Source: Thermothelomyces thermophilus ATCC 42464 (taxonomy: Eukaryota; Ascomycota; Sordariomycetes; Sordariales; Chaetomiaceae). From it: 64,000 nucleotides of DNA. The position numbers and the translations under genes are program-made. Positions 13,561 to 24,699 of this stretch are shown here, piece by piece. The notes below the pieces were generated by a model. It was not told where the DNA came from. It ran no database searches and worked only from the letters and a program-made list of their open reading frames with translations. Location of the stretch: positions 4,588,001 through 4,652,000 of the forward strand of contig NC_016474.1 of NCBI RefSeq assembly GCF_000226095.1, given 5' to 3'. The stretch's first letter is position 1. Every line of letters begins with the position of its first letter.

Positions 13561-14080
13561 TGGTTGGTGGGGTAGATTGTTAAGGAACTTAGATGTCGAT
13601 TTGTCTCTCTCGTGAACCACATACAAGGTGCTATGTGTTCTACCGATGCCCCAGTCCATTGTCACATGTGCAACCCGTCCGCTACAACCTCGTCAGACAT
13701 GAAGAGCCCACCCTGCAACGACCATAACCATTGAAGACCACTTTCAATAGCTCTTTTGTAAGCCGGGTGAAAATGACCTAGACAGGAGATCAGGTCTCCA
13801 TCGTCGAAGCAGTAAGCAGGACGGAGTCCACTGTACCTCCTCCGTAGTGCGGGGCCTTTCCGCAGCTGGGACACTCGGACTGCGTGCTGGAAACACGCAG
13901 GGGGGTTGCAGATATCCAATGCTTAGGTGTGGTCAGTGCTGCAGATGCTTGCAAATGGTCCCCACCAAAAACGCCAAGCTTCTTGAACCCACCGCGGGGC
14001 CAAGCTCGAACCTCTAGCTTCTCCCATGGTCAGGATCATTTGATCGACAAACCGCCAAACCACACGAATGCTCACCCACG
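13561..14080. other. intergenic, promoter of the Rqt4-like gene
   Basis: Between the phosphotransferase stop and the next ATG. I see no gene; short minus-strand frames here lack motifs. Confidence 0.6.
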
Positions 14081-15736
14081 ATGTCTAAAGAGCAATTATT
14101 TCAGCTTCTTCCAATGCCCGACGATGGGCTGGAACAGGTGCTCGAGTATGCCGCCACGCTGTCCAAGGCCGAAGCCGCGGAGCATTTCACCAACATGCTC
14201 GGTGACTCACCACAGGTCATCGAATTCATTTCAACATTCAACGCCCGTCGTGCAGAACCAGAGTCCGCCCAAAAGTCCGCACCGACACCTGCGGCCACCG
14301 GGAATGGTTCAAGTCAAGCATCCGACGTCGACGCCGTACCGAAGTCTCGTCGCGGCCCCAAGAAGAAGAAGGCACCGATTCACACCCCTCCTCCCAGACA
14401 GGTCGCTTCGTTCGATCTCGCTCCGGGGAGAGTATACAACAAGAAGAATCAGGAAGAGGACTACATATCTGGGAACAAGTCAGGCACAGCAACACCAACC
14501 CACAACAACGCTCAACACAGCAGCACGGCACCCGCCAAAGCTGCAACTCCCCCGCCTCAACCATCCAAAGCCCCACCATCCGCTGCCGGGACTCTCGTAT
14601 CCGATCTTGGTCTCCCCAAGCCAAAAACGAAATCCAATCCCGTTTCCCGCACTTCCACGCCGGGCCCATCTTCGGCACGTAACCAAACCGCCACCACGAA
14701 GGTGTCCATCACGGGCGGCACCCCGATGCATGGGTCTTCGACCGCGTTAGCCGACCTCGACCAAGCCATCCGCTCGCTCGAGATCACGACCAATCCCTCC
14801 CACGCTTCCAACAGCCCCGCGAACCTGGCGGCACGCCGCTGCAACTGCGTCGCCACACGCCACCCGCTCCTCGAGGCCGCGCCCAACTGCCTCAACTGCG
14901 GCAAAGTCATCTGCATCAAGGAGGGCCTCGGGCCCTGCACCTTCTGCGGCGAGCCCCTGCTAAGCTCTGCCGAGGTGCAGACCATGATCAAGGAGCTCCG
15001 CGCGGAGCGCGGCCGCGAGAAGCAGGCGATGGACAGAGAGGCACACAAGAAGGCCCAGGCCGCCGGCGGCGCGCGCCGGCCGTTTACGCGGCCCGGCGTC
15101 GACAAGGAGGACCTGACGGTCGCCGAGGCGATGGCGCTGCAGCACCGGGATAAGCTTCTCGGGTTCCAGGCGCAGAACGCCAAGCGCACGACGGTCCGGG
15201 ACGAGGCCTCGGACTTCGACGCCACCTACACGGGCGGCATGTGGGCGAGTGCCGAGGAGAGGGCGATGGCGCTTAAGAGGCAGCAGAAGTTGATGCGGGA
15301 GATGGAGTGGAATGCGAAGCCAGAGTACGAGAAACGTCAGCAGGTAGTGAGTATCGACTTGTCGGGAAGGAAGGTGTTCAAGAAGACAGTCAAGCTGGAG
15401 CGGCCCCCGAGTCCGGAAGAGGAAGGGGGCGAAGAACCGCGGGAAGGGATGGGTGCAGGAGCCGCATCTGCAACACCGGAGTCTGGTGGTGGGAAAGGAA
15501 GCCACGGAGGAGCGTTTAGCAAGAATCCGCTTATGGGCGGCCTGATCAGGCCAGTTTACGACGTCAAGGGGAAAGGAACAGAGCTGGAAGGGAGGAAAGA
15601 CCGGGGTGCACGGTGGAGGAGGGTCCAAGATGACCGTGACGACAACGAGGCCATCATTCTCGACGGTGGTCTCTACGGGAGGACGGCCGAGGCCCATGAG
15701 GGAGGAGCCGCTGGTGATGAGCCTGCATGCGGGTGA
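14081..15736 (+). CDS. rqt4: Rqt4/TRIP4-type C2HC5 zinc-finger protein
   Basis: Probable fungal homologue of TRIP4/ASC-1 (yeast Rqt4), a subunit of the ribosome quality-control trigger complex, which splits collided ribosomes marked by ubiquitin. Single exon of 551 residues, close to the yeast protein (about 530). The N-terminal 55 residues (EQLFQLLPMPDDGLEQVLEY, HFTNMLGDSPQVIEFI) resemble a CUE-like helical bundle, consistent with ubiquitin binding. A Ser/Pro/Ala-rich linker follows. The C2HC5 finger lies at about 253-300, starting RRCNCVATRHPLLEAAPNC and continuing LNCGKVICIKEG and CTFCGEPLL. C-terminal blocks include a basic coiled region and VVSIDLSGRKVFK. There is no ASCH domain, as is usual in fungal members. 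The start is the first ATG of the frame. Confidence 0.88.
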   Translation: MSKEQLFQLLPMPDDGLEQVLEYAATLSKAEAAEHFTNMLGDSPQVIEFISTFNARRAEPESAQKSAPTPAATGNGSSQASDVDAVPKSRRGPKKKKAPIHTPPPRQVASFDLAPGRVYNKKNQEEDYISGNKSGTATPTHNNAQHSSTAPAKAATPPPQPSKAPPSAAGTLVSDLGLPKPKTKSNPVSRTSTPGPSSARNQTATTKVSITGGTPMHGSSTALADLDQAIRSLEITTNPSHASNSPANLAARRCNCVATRHPLLEAAPNCLNCGKVICIKEGLGPCTFCGEPLLSSAEVQTMIKELRAERGREKQAMDREAHKKAQAAGGARRPFTRPGVDKEDLTVAEAMALQHRDKLLGFQAQNAKRTTVRDEASDFDATYTGGMWASAEERAMALKRQQKLMREMEWNAKPEYEKRQQVVSIDLSGRKVFKKTVKLERPPSPEEEGGEEPREGMGAGAASATPESGGGKGSHGGAFSKNPLMGGLIRPVYDVKGKGTELEGRKDRGARWRRVQDDRDDNEAIILDGGLYGRTAEAHEGGAAGDEPACG

Positions 15737-16422
15737 CCGAGCACGGTTTTTGCGTACCTATCTATCATTGATCCGTGCGTTCATACTTGCTACGCTAGAA
15801 CCACCAAAAGGTCTTTGATGAGTTGATGCCCTCGGGACCCTTGTTCTCCCACCTTAGTCGTCTTCCAGAAGCCGGGCCAAACTGGATCATTGGCGGCCCC
15901 GGGTCTTGGCGAAGCAGCGGCCGCAAGGATGGTGGGTGGAGCTACCCTGCCGGCCCCCAGGCGCGCGTCGTCCCCACTATGAGCCGACCCGAGCATTCTG
16001 CAACATCGACATCAGCCGCCGGCCGTCTTGGTGCGGAGCAGCAACCAAAACAACGCTCCTTCACAACCTTCTGTACCGTATGGGTCCAATGCCCTGCTGC
16101 CGGCTTCGACAATTTGTCACGAGACCCGTTGCACGCGCAATCACCTAAACGCCCGCGACGAGATTGCCCGCCCCATCATTCGAGCATCTGAACGCGTCGC
16201 GCGACCGAGCTCGGTTCCGCAAACATCCCGCCCAAGCTCGGGACGCGATTGTCCGTGCAATACTGTTTCGACACGCGCATATCGACGAGGACAGCGCCTG
16301 TGGATAACAATGATTAACTAAATCCTCTTCCGATATCTTGTATACTTCTGCCTGTTGCCGTTGTCGTCCTTTTTTGAACGCCGCTCCAGTCCGATGCGGC
16401 GTCAATTGACAGGGCTATCGCG
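15737..16422. other. intergenic, promoter of the sirtuin gene
   Basis: No gene seen. Short frames on both strands lack motifs and are not splice-linked to the neighbours. Confidence 0.6.
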
Positions 16423-19400
16423 ATGCCGACAACCTACGTTGCTCCGGGTTGCGACCCATTGTTGCAAGATATTGCAAATACCTTGTGGAAGTCGCGGAAG
16501 GTCGTCGTCATTACTGGTGCCGGCATCAGCACCAACTCGGGCATCCCGGTATGATGTGTCCCGCCGCAATCGCCGCCGTCCCCATCTTCCTCGCTGACTC
16601 TGTTTTCTAGGACTTCCGCTCCGAAAATGGTCTGTACTCCCTGATTCAGGCCCAATTTGACGCCGCTCAGCAGCAAGCTACGGAAAACAACGGCGACGCT
16701 GGTGGACAGGACGCAGAGCAGAGACCAGCGAAGCGACAGCGGAAGACGTTAGACGACCCCGAGCTTGGGCGCCGCCGGGCGTCCCGAGATCATGGACTAC
16801 CATTCCCAGGGCTGCGCGGTGCCACAGAAAAGTCGAATGACACCAGAACGGATCAGAACACCGAAAACACCGAGTCCGAAGAAAAGCAGCACCCCGCCAG
16901 GCACGAGGATTCGCTCTCGGAGAGAGGGGCCGAACGAGCGCAGGCCCCTGATGAAAACAATTCCCTCCCACAATCCGTGCCTAGTTCTCCCGACTCGAAG
17001 GCGAACCGTCTGGCGGACGCTCAACATCCCAACCCGGAGAATGCACCCTGCCCATCGTCCCCTCCCAGCTTTGTCCTTGGCACCCCGCACCCGCGAAGAG
17101 CCCATCTCCTCGAAACGCTCCCCGGAAGCTCCTCGCCTCTCTCGTCTCCACCCCCTATCATGTACGATCCTTATCAGGAGACGACAAGCTGCTCGTCCGA
17201 CAGAGGCACCGAGTCGTCCCGGTCTCAGAGCGAGGAACCGTCTTCAGCAACTACCCCTCTCCTCTCGTCGCAAACGTCCATCACCTCTCGAACGTCGCTT
17301 CCTTCGATGAAAGGGCGCGACCTTTTCGATGCCCAAATCTGGTCGTGCCCCATCAAAACATCGGTCTTTTACACCTTTGTGTCCACGCTTCGCGAGAAAG
17401 TGCGAAATGCCGAACCCACGATTAGTCACCGGTTTGTCAGCGTCCTCCGAGACAGCAGAAAGCTGGTCAGATGCTACACCCAAAACATCGATCAGCTGGA
17501 GGAACGTGTCGGCCTTAGTACCTCGTTATCTCTGGGCGCCGGGAGCCGATACCGCTTCTCCACCAGAGCCGGGCGGAACAGCGGCGCGGCAAAAGGACAA
17601 GCGAGGGGCGCCGATGGGGCACCCGAGGCAAATCAGGCGGCATCCCAGAAGGACGAGGATCAGGAGCGATCACGGACGACGCAGCCGGACTCAACCAATG
17701 TGCAGGACGAGGGCTCTCCGCCGGCTTCACAGCAAACAGTTCCAGCGGCGCCCAACCGCGGAGTTGAGTGTGTGTTCCTGCACGGGTCCCTGGCTGAACT
17801 TCGCTGCTTCGTGTGCGCCCGCACCGCTTCATGGGAAGAAGACGACCGACTAGAGGACACCCTCGCCGGTCGGCAACCAACCTGTCCACATTGCGCCGGG
17901 GCGACTGCTGCCCGGGAAGAAAAGGGCAAGCGAGCCCTCGGAGTCGGCAAGCTCCGGCCAGACATCGTCCTCTACGGAGAAGAGCACCCACATGCCCACC
18001 TCATCAGCCCCCTGGTGCAGCACGACCTCTCGCTAGGCCCCGACATGCTCCTGATACTGGGGACTAGCATGCGTGTCCACGGACTCAAAGTTCTTGTGAA
18101 GGAGTTTGCCAAGGCGGTCCACGATCGGGGAGGGAAGGTAGTGTTTGTGAATTTCACCAAACCTCCCGAGAGCGTCTGGGCCGATATCATTGATTATTGG
18201 GTACAATGGGACTGCGATGCCTGGGTCACCGATCTCCGAGCCAGGAAGCCGGCATTGTGGCTTCCGCCTGGTGCCGCCCTTCCTGAGGAAGAGAAGCCCA
18301 AGACCGCCAGACTGTCGCGCAGGCAAAGTGGCGCCGAGTCTAGCAAACGGAAAGATAAAGCCGAGAAAATTACGAAGAAGAGGGAGAGCGATGACCTGGC
18401 GAACAACCGGAAAGAGGAAAGCGGAGAAGAACCAAAGCAAGATGCAGATGCACAGGCCCCCATAAATGGACATCAGGAGGATAAACCGCCAACCCCGCCG
18501 AAGGAAGTTTCTAAGAAAGCGGCCAAGATTCCGAGGGAACCGAAGCTCAACCCCGACGCGAAGCGCCCTGCGTCGGTTCGGGACCATAAGCTGAATGGGG
18601 CCTACCTTGTTGGCAAAATCATGGAAGACCTACGACGCATCACCGGGGATGGGCCGGTGAACTCCGTAGCTTCATCTTCGGACGCGGTCGCGGCCAATTC
18701 CAAACGAAAGAGGCCTCGAAAGTCGGCTCCTGCGGCGCTTAACGTTCAAGGGGTCCCGGCAGATCACGGTGTCATCCCGGAGCCATGTCCAACTGCTACG
18801 ACAGAGGCGCAAGCAGCAATCCCAGCATCGTCGCCCGTATCGAAGGCCCTGCCCTCGGATACTCTGAGCGGCAACAATGGTAACAGCTCCATCTCGGCGG
18901 CAGTCAAAAGTCGCAGACGGAAGCAGGCCGTTGCATGGCGCATAATAGGCGGTGTCGAGACTCGTGTCACACTCAACAACACAGCAGAACCCCAAATGCC
19001 AGTGGCATCATCTTTGCCTCGCTCCCAAGCCGTCCTTCGGCCCTCACCGGTGCCTCACCACCGCCGGCTACCGCCGCCGACACCAACGACACCTAAGCCA
19101 ACGCCCCCATACCAGCCTAACAATACCCAGAGCCATATTCCTCGTCCGCAACCCATCACCGCGGCCCCCCCGGCATCGGCAATTGATATGGCTATCAATG
19201 CTGGCTTCCGTGAGACGGACCGCCTCATCGCACAAGTTCACCACGAGACTCTACTCTCCCGCCCCGCGACGCCGTCGCAACTGCGTCTTCCGCCGTTATT
19301 AGCAGCAAATCTCCCCGACCAGAGGCATCGGCCGGGGCAATCAAACGACAACAATTACAACAGCCAACAACAGCATATTTGGGAGCAGCAACAACAGCAC

Positions 19401-19970
19401 AACGTTGAGCACTGGCAGAAAGGCGGACGAGGGGCCCAGCAGCCACAACAAACACACCATCTACCGCCCCACCAGCAGGACCAGTATCCCACAACGAAAC
19501 TTGTTCCCCTCGAACCGAAAGTGGATTCGCCCGGTCCGCGCCAGGCGATCTCCTCCAACGTGGGGAGTCCGGTCGCATGCGCATCCGCGGGGAGGAACCC
19601 GTTCTTCCTTTCCGACCCGTTGGCCGGATGGTTGGGATACCCGCCCGTCTGGCTGCACCATCACCCACCACATCATCTTCATCCTCATCATCCTCACCAG
19701 AAGTTTCGAACAGACATGCCGCCGCAGCAACAACGGAGGGATTACGGCGGGAACAACTATGACGGGAGCGACGGCCGCAGCGGCGCGACTGACGATCGGA
19801 AATGCAGCAGGGTTGCGGATACGGATTCGGGCACGGGGTCGGATGCAAAGAGGGAACAGCAGCGGGAGACGGAGGCGTCATCGCCATGGTGTCCAAACGA
19901 GCAGCTCAGGAAGGAGCAGGAGGCGGCTCTGATGCTCTCTGCCATGCGTGGAACGGGAGAATATCGTTGA
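16423..19970 (+). CDS. hst4: NAD-dependent histone deacetylase, sirtuin class I (Hst3/Hst4-like)
   Basis: Predicted nuclear sirtuin; Hst3/Hst4 proteins remove acetyl from histone H3 Lys56 after S phase. Two exons: 16423-16548 and 16611-19970 (intron GTATGA...TTTCTAG). The product is 1,161 residues. Exon 1 ends inside the NAD site: VVVITGAGISTNSGIP, then DFRSENGLYSL from exon 2. After a low-complexity insertion of about 200 residues the fold resumes at about 275: DLFDAQIWS, FYTFVSTLREKVRNAEPT, CYTQNIDQLEERVGL (Tyr331) and FLHGSLAEL with catalytic His433. Zinc ligands are Cys441/Cys444 and Cys467/Cys470. Next come LRPDIVLYGE, LILGTSMRVHGLK and FVNFTKPP. FYxF plus NAEPT marks the Hst3/4 branch. 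The last 550 residues are charged, then Pro/Gln/His/Asn-rich and unlike the yeast proteins, so the tail is probably disordered. Confidence 0.9.
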
Positions 19971-20910
19971 TGGGAAATTGGACCTTGTCTCCTGTTGCTA
20001 CTTATTATTATATGATCCGGTATCAAAGCAAACGTCATAAGGCGCGATGCCTCGACATGGCGCTATTCTCGTTGAAGTTCGAACAGAAGAATCAATCCTT
20101 GGATGGTTGGCGGGTACGGAATTTTGATTCGGTATGTATATAGTTTTCGTTGGTCTGGCGGCCAGTTGGCTTTCGGAGTTGCGGCTTCTTTCGAGCGACG
20201 AATGCGGAGAGCAATCGTGAGCGCGACGGGAATACGGAATGGTTATTGAACTGTCATGGCGAAACAGTGCCAGTTTTGTGCGGCAATTTTGCTGGTAGTT
20301 CGCTTTGCTGCCTACCTACATTGCTACTTGATACTGCGAGATGTACATACTCTTGTCCTTTTGTGCATCATGGCGTACTGTGAACCGGGCATGCGTCAAT
20401 GCTATACGGACGTACTTGTAAGCGGGCGGGTTCGTGCTTGTGCTTGTTATAGTTACCATATCCGACCATACGGAGTAATTATAATATCCGGATAAATGCC
20501 AGGCGGGGCTGTCTCGTCCGCTGTCCCAAGCCGGGTCGCGCGTGGTCGCAGGACACGCGGGCGTTGCAACTAAATTATTCTGGGAGCCAGTACTCCGCAG
20601 AGCACCCGGAAAGAGTTTCGAGGAAGATACCCAATCACGAATTACTCCACCAATCCCCGGCGTGATCCCTACCGCACGGGGCTAGGTAACACGTACGATG
20701 TCCGGATTGCATATCCACCAATGCGACGAATGTTTATATACTAATATTTTGCCGAGGTATATATGTAAGGTAGGTATAAAGGGCACCGACGACGGGATTC
20801 GGTTGCCTGAACGTTGCATTCGTGGGCTTCGTTTGGCTGGCTCTTGCGGGGATCTAATTACGCAACCTTTCCAGTTTCGCCTCTGGCCGCTGCTGAGCAA
20901 AGCATCAAAG
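19971..20910. other. intergenic, promoter of the GH43 gene
   Basis: 940 bp without a visible gene. AT-richer patches lie near 20000-20030 and 20740-20780. Short frames do not resemble proteins. Confidence 0.6.
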
Positions 20911-22615
20911 ATGCGCATTTCGTCGGCCACGCTCACCGCGGCGCTCTCCAGCGTTGCCTCGGCTTCGCTGCAGGTCGTGCCAGGAGGAACATGGACCACG
21001 GTGAGTTCTGCCCCCCTTAGAATGAGTCGAGGCGTGTCTCGGGATCGCTAACAAGACCACGTCACGCCTTCTCTTGTTCTTGTGAGCAGCCGGACGGCGA
21101 GCACTTGCAGGCCCATGGTGCAGGTTTCATTGAGGTCAACGGGACGTACTACATGATCGGCGAGGACAAGAGCGGCGGCCACTCGTTCACCAACGTCAAC
21201 TGCTACTCGTCGACGGATCTTGTCCAGTGGACCTATGTCGGCGCCCTCCTCTCCCAGACGAGCTCCGGTGATCTGGGGCCCAACCGCGTCGTGGAGCGGC
21301 CCAAGGTCATCTACAACGACAAGACGGGCAAGTACGTGCTCTGGATGCACATGGACAGCAGCAACTACGGCGAGGCGAGGGTTGCCGTCGCAACGGGCGA
21401 CTCGGTGTGCGGCAAGTACGAATACATCAGGAGCTTTCAACCGTGAGTGAACCATTTTGCTGAGAACGTCAACTTTGACCCCAGACACGCTCCGGATCGC
21501 GATTGACCCTAGAACGCCGCAGACTCGGGAGGGAGAGCCGGGATATGGGGCTTTTCAAGGACGACGACGGCAAGGCCTACTTGCTGACCGAAGATGTGCG
21601 TCACCCGAGAGGCTTTCATCAGGATGTTAGGATAGCCCAGCACTAAACAAGCACGCCAGAGAAACTACGGCCTCCGCATTGTCGCGCTTTCGGATGACTA
21701 TCTGACTCCCACGACTGACGTCTTCTCCTGGAGACTCGAGGGGGGGAACCGGGTCGAGGCCCCGGCCATGGTCAAGCTCGGCGACACGTACTTCTTGTTC
21801 GCCTCCATGATGACCGGATGGGACCCCAACGACAACCAGTACACGACATCCAAGAGCCTCGGATCCGGTTGGTCCGAGTGGAAGAAGTTTGCCGACCAGG
21901 GAACAAATGTCAGTTCGGCCCTCGGCTGCTCATGCTTCAAGTTTCTCGCATCATTCCGTTCTTGTCGTTTTCTCCCCCCTACCACGCGAAGCTTGGAGGC
22001 TGACGCACTAGGGACCTGATTTAGACGTACAACTCGCAAACGACTTACATCCTCAAGACGAGCGAGAGCAGCGCCATCTACATGGGCGACAGGTGGGTCA
22101 AGGACAATCTGATGGCGAGCACCTACGTGTGGCTGCCCCTGAGCATCAGCGGCACCAGCGTCAGCATGAAGAACTTTGTCAGCTGGGTGCCGACGTCCAA
22201 CTTCGCCTCGTGGCAGAACCCGCCGGCCGAGACGAGCTACGAGGCCGAGGCGGCCACGTACGGCGGCAAGGCGCGCAACATCGACTGCTCCGGCTGCTCC
22301 GGCAAGGTCGCCGCCGGCTACATCGGCGGCCCGGACAACGGCAGCGTCACCTTCACCGGCATCCGCAGCGACATCGACGGCCTGACCACCATCCGCATCA
22401 AGTTCCTCAACGGCGACAGCAGTCCGCGCTACGCCAACGTCCGCGTCAACGGCGACGCCGGCAGGAAGATCGCCTTCCTCACTGCCCGTGGCGATCCCGC
22501 CTCCAGCACCTTGCATGCCCAGCTCAAGAAGGGCTCCGACAACACCATAGTTATCGAGGGCATCAACGGCGGATGGGGCCCCGACGTCGACCGCCTGATG
22601 GTGCCGGTACAGTGA
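20911..22615 (+). CDS. secreted exo-beta-1,3-galactanase-like GH43 with CBM35
   Basis: Predicted to trim the beta-1,3-galactan backbone of arabinogalactan proteins, as do GH43 subfamily 24 enzymes such as Phanerochaete Pc1,3Gal43A. Five exons: 20911-21000, 21090-21442, 21523-21595, 21660-21908 and 22025-22615, giving 451 residues. Residues 1 to about 20 are a signal peptide (MRISSATLTAALSSVASASL). The five-bladed propeller follows: QAHGAGFIEVNGTYYMIGED, VVERPKVIYN (Glu99), EAPAMVKLGDTYFLFAS (Glu205), TYNSQTTYIL (Gln260) and YMGDRWVKD. Spacings between these residues (106 and 55) equal those I recall for Glu102, Glu208 and Gln263 in Pc1,3Gal43A, where Gln replaces the usual catalytic base. A CBM35 of about 130 residues closes the protein, from TSYEAEAATYGG to VDRLMVPVQ. 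The subfamily call is from memory of motifs. Confidence 0.9.
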
Positions 22616-23241
22616 TTTGTAGTCGCGTACTAATTAATTAGTTTCTGCATTGCTCAATAATAATAGCCGTTTGTGCGCGGTGACAAAAGAAATGAACAAT
22701 ATTATTTATGGAAACAAAAACAACACAAACATCCAATATTGACCATTGCGTAGGTAAAACAAATCAAGAGACAAGTGCTTAGTGTAGTTTTACAAATTAT
22801 AGGTACGTGTTGTACACTTCATCGATATTTATGGTTTGAAAGACCACAATGGGGGTTGGCTGCGCTACGCCGCCGAAGTAATTATCACTCAAATATTTAA
22901 TAAACTTAGCGTGAGAGGCAGGAATAGCACCTGGTTAGAGTCTGCTAACTTGGCACCGTTCCTGCCTCGTTCATATTAATCCCCCACTGGAAACAGAAAG
23001 AACCGTTCCTTCATTAGACCCCAAGCCTCGCGCTTTCCTCGAGGAACAATACTATCAGGTCTTGCCTATGGTTGGACCTCTCTCATCCACCTCCTCTCTC
23101 TCCGTCCCCCCTCTCGCGCTTTCTCTCTCCCCTTTCACCAACCATCATCATCATCGTCGTCATCATCATCATCATCACCGAGTCAGCAGCGAGACAACAG
23201 CGCTACCAGAAAGCATCCGATCATTCATAACCCTCGAACCA
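22616..23241. other. intergenic between GH43 and 2EXR genes
   Basis: AT-rich for its first 300 bp, with one conspicuous nested inverted repeat listed separately. A CAT-rich run lies near 23145-23178, probably in the 5' leader of the next gene. No other gene is seen. Confidence 0.5.
22915..22968. repeat. nested inverted repeat (possible structured RNA element)
   Basis: Perfect 10-bp arms GAGGCAGGAA (22915-22924) and TTCCTGCCTC (22959-22968) enclose a 34-base loop. The loop contains a second perfect 5-bp hairpin, GTTAG-6 nt-CTAAC. It could fold as a two-tier stem-loop in DNA or RNA. TAGCACCTGGTTAGAG slightly resembles a tRNA D-arm, but no T-arm is present. Confidence 0.6.
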
Positions 23242-24540
23242 ATGGGCGACGAGCGGGCACGTTTCCATTACTTTCCCCTGCTCCCTCCCGAGCTGCGGCT
23301 GATGGTGTGGGAGCTCGTGCCGCGCCCGACGCGTGTCATCGCCCAGGCGCCCTGTATAGAATGCCTCGACTCGAAGCACTGGAGCGGGCCGCCCGACCCC
23401 CCCATGCCGGACCACGCCCACTCCCACCACCGCGACTGGCGCTACCGCTACATTGTCGTGCTGCCCCGTGGCTCGGCCATCTTCGCGCCACTGCACGCCT
23501 GCTCCGAATCGCGCGCCGTCTGGATCGGGCGCTACGCCCGCATCCCTCGCTACATCAACGTCTGGCGGGAGCTCGGCCGGCCCTAGCTGAGCCGGGAAGG
23601 CATATCCGACTACGTGAGATCCTTCAACATCCGCTGCCATGTGCCCTTCGTCAGCTACGAGACGGACATCTTCGCCACATTCACCCCGTGGTCCGCCACC
23701 GACGGCCCCGACCAGACCCCGCGCCACCGCGAGATCCTGACCATGGCCGGCGACCCCTTCATCGGCTTCAACAAGGCCCTCATCCAGCACGTCGGCCTGC
23801 TCGTCTCCGACGCCACCGCCAACCCCAACAACGCCCCAGAGACCCTCGTATTCTCCTCGCTGCAAACCATGCCCTCGCTGCGCACCCTGTCATTCATCAC
23901 GCTCGGCCCGGACCCGGGCGCCGAACCCGGTGGTCCGCGGCCCGACTGGGCGCCGATGAGGCCCCCCGCCTTGCAGCGGGCCTGGGACTTTGAGCTGCGC
24001 GACATCTCGCTGACCCAACTCGAGCGCCACCCTTTTTTCAGGGAATGTATTTTCCACCAAAACAGCAGTGAATGGGTGCCCCCGCACCGTCGGGCGCCGT
24101 TCCGGGACCTCGTCCGGCAAGTCAGGGCCTGGCTGTTCCACGATGTCGTCGATGTCCCGTTCCTCGAGCGGTACCACATCGTCCGGTTCGTGGACATCTA
24201 TTACATGATGGACGACCCGGACCAGCCTGGCAAGCCGTGCCCCCTCAGCCGCTGTTATACCGGCCACACGCCGCAGGACATTCTGAACTGGGAGCCACGG
24301 TACGAGCTCAAGACCATATTGTTGTGCGAGAGGCGATGGGTGGGTGATCTGGAGGCCGTTGGTTTGTTTGACGACGCCAGGACCAGGGCTGAAGATTTTG
24401 ATGCCTTCTTGAAGCTTACACATGGCGAAACGAATTACTTGGCCCCGCATGACGCTAGAGGGAGTGCTGAGGATGCGGCTATTGAAGACGAAGGTTCAGG
24501 AAAGAAGGGGGGCGAGGGGAGCGGCGGCAGGAGGAGTTGA
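23242..24540 (+). pseudogene. 2EXR-domain protein, coding frame interrupted by TAG
   Basis: One frame runs from ATG 23242 (context ACCAATGG; an earlier in-frame ATG at 23068 would add a His-rich leader) to the stop at 24540. It is cut by a single TAG at 23584-23586. The N-terminal part has the fungal 2EXR hallmark FHYFPLLPPELRLMVWEL and APLHACSESRAVWI. After the TAG the same frame continues without a break as LSREGISDYVRSFNI and on to a C-terminus near FLKLTHGETNY. In relatives this position, GRP-x-LSREGI, is expected to be Trp. TGG to TAG equals CpA to TpA on the other strand, the RIP or deamination direction. No GT-AG intron of credible length removes the stop. Function of 2EXR proteins is unknown. 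It may be a young pseudogene, a strain polymorphism, a read-through codon or a sequence error. Confidence 0.75.
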
Positions 24541-24699
24541 GAGACAAGTTTGTAATAGAAATTTAGAAGCAGCATCAGTCGTCAACGGCGGTCACCCATG
24601 GCAGGACAAAATAATAATAGTTCACGACCTCCCTCCCTCCCTCCCTCTCTCTCTCTCTTCATCGCAGCGCTTTGCGGCCGTGAATTGTTTCATGGCTTG

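Noticed and set aside
23557-23586. 27-nt GT...TAG segment as an intron that would remove the 2EXR stop
   Set aside because: It would keep frame, but it is far below the minimum fungal intron size, lacks a GTRNGT donor and a branch site, and deletes conserved residues.
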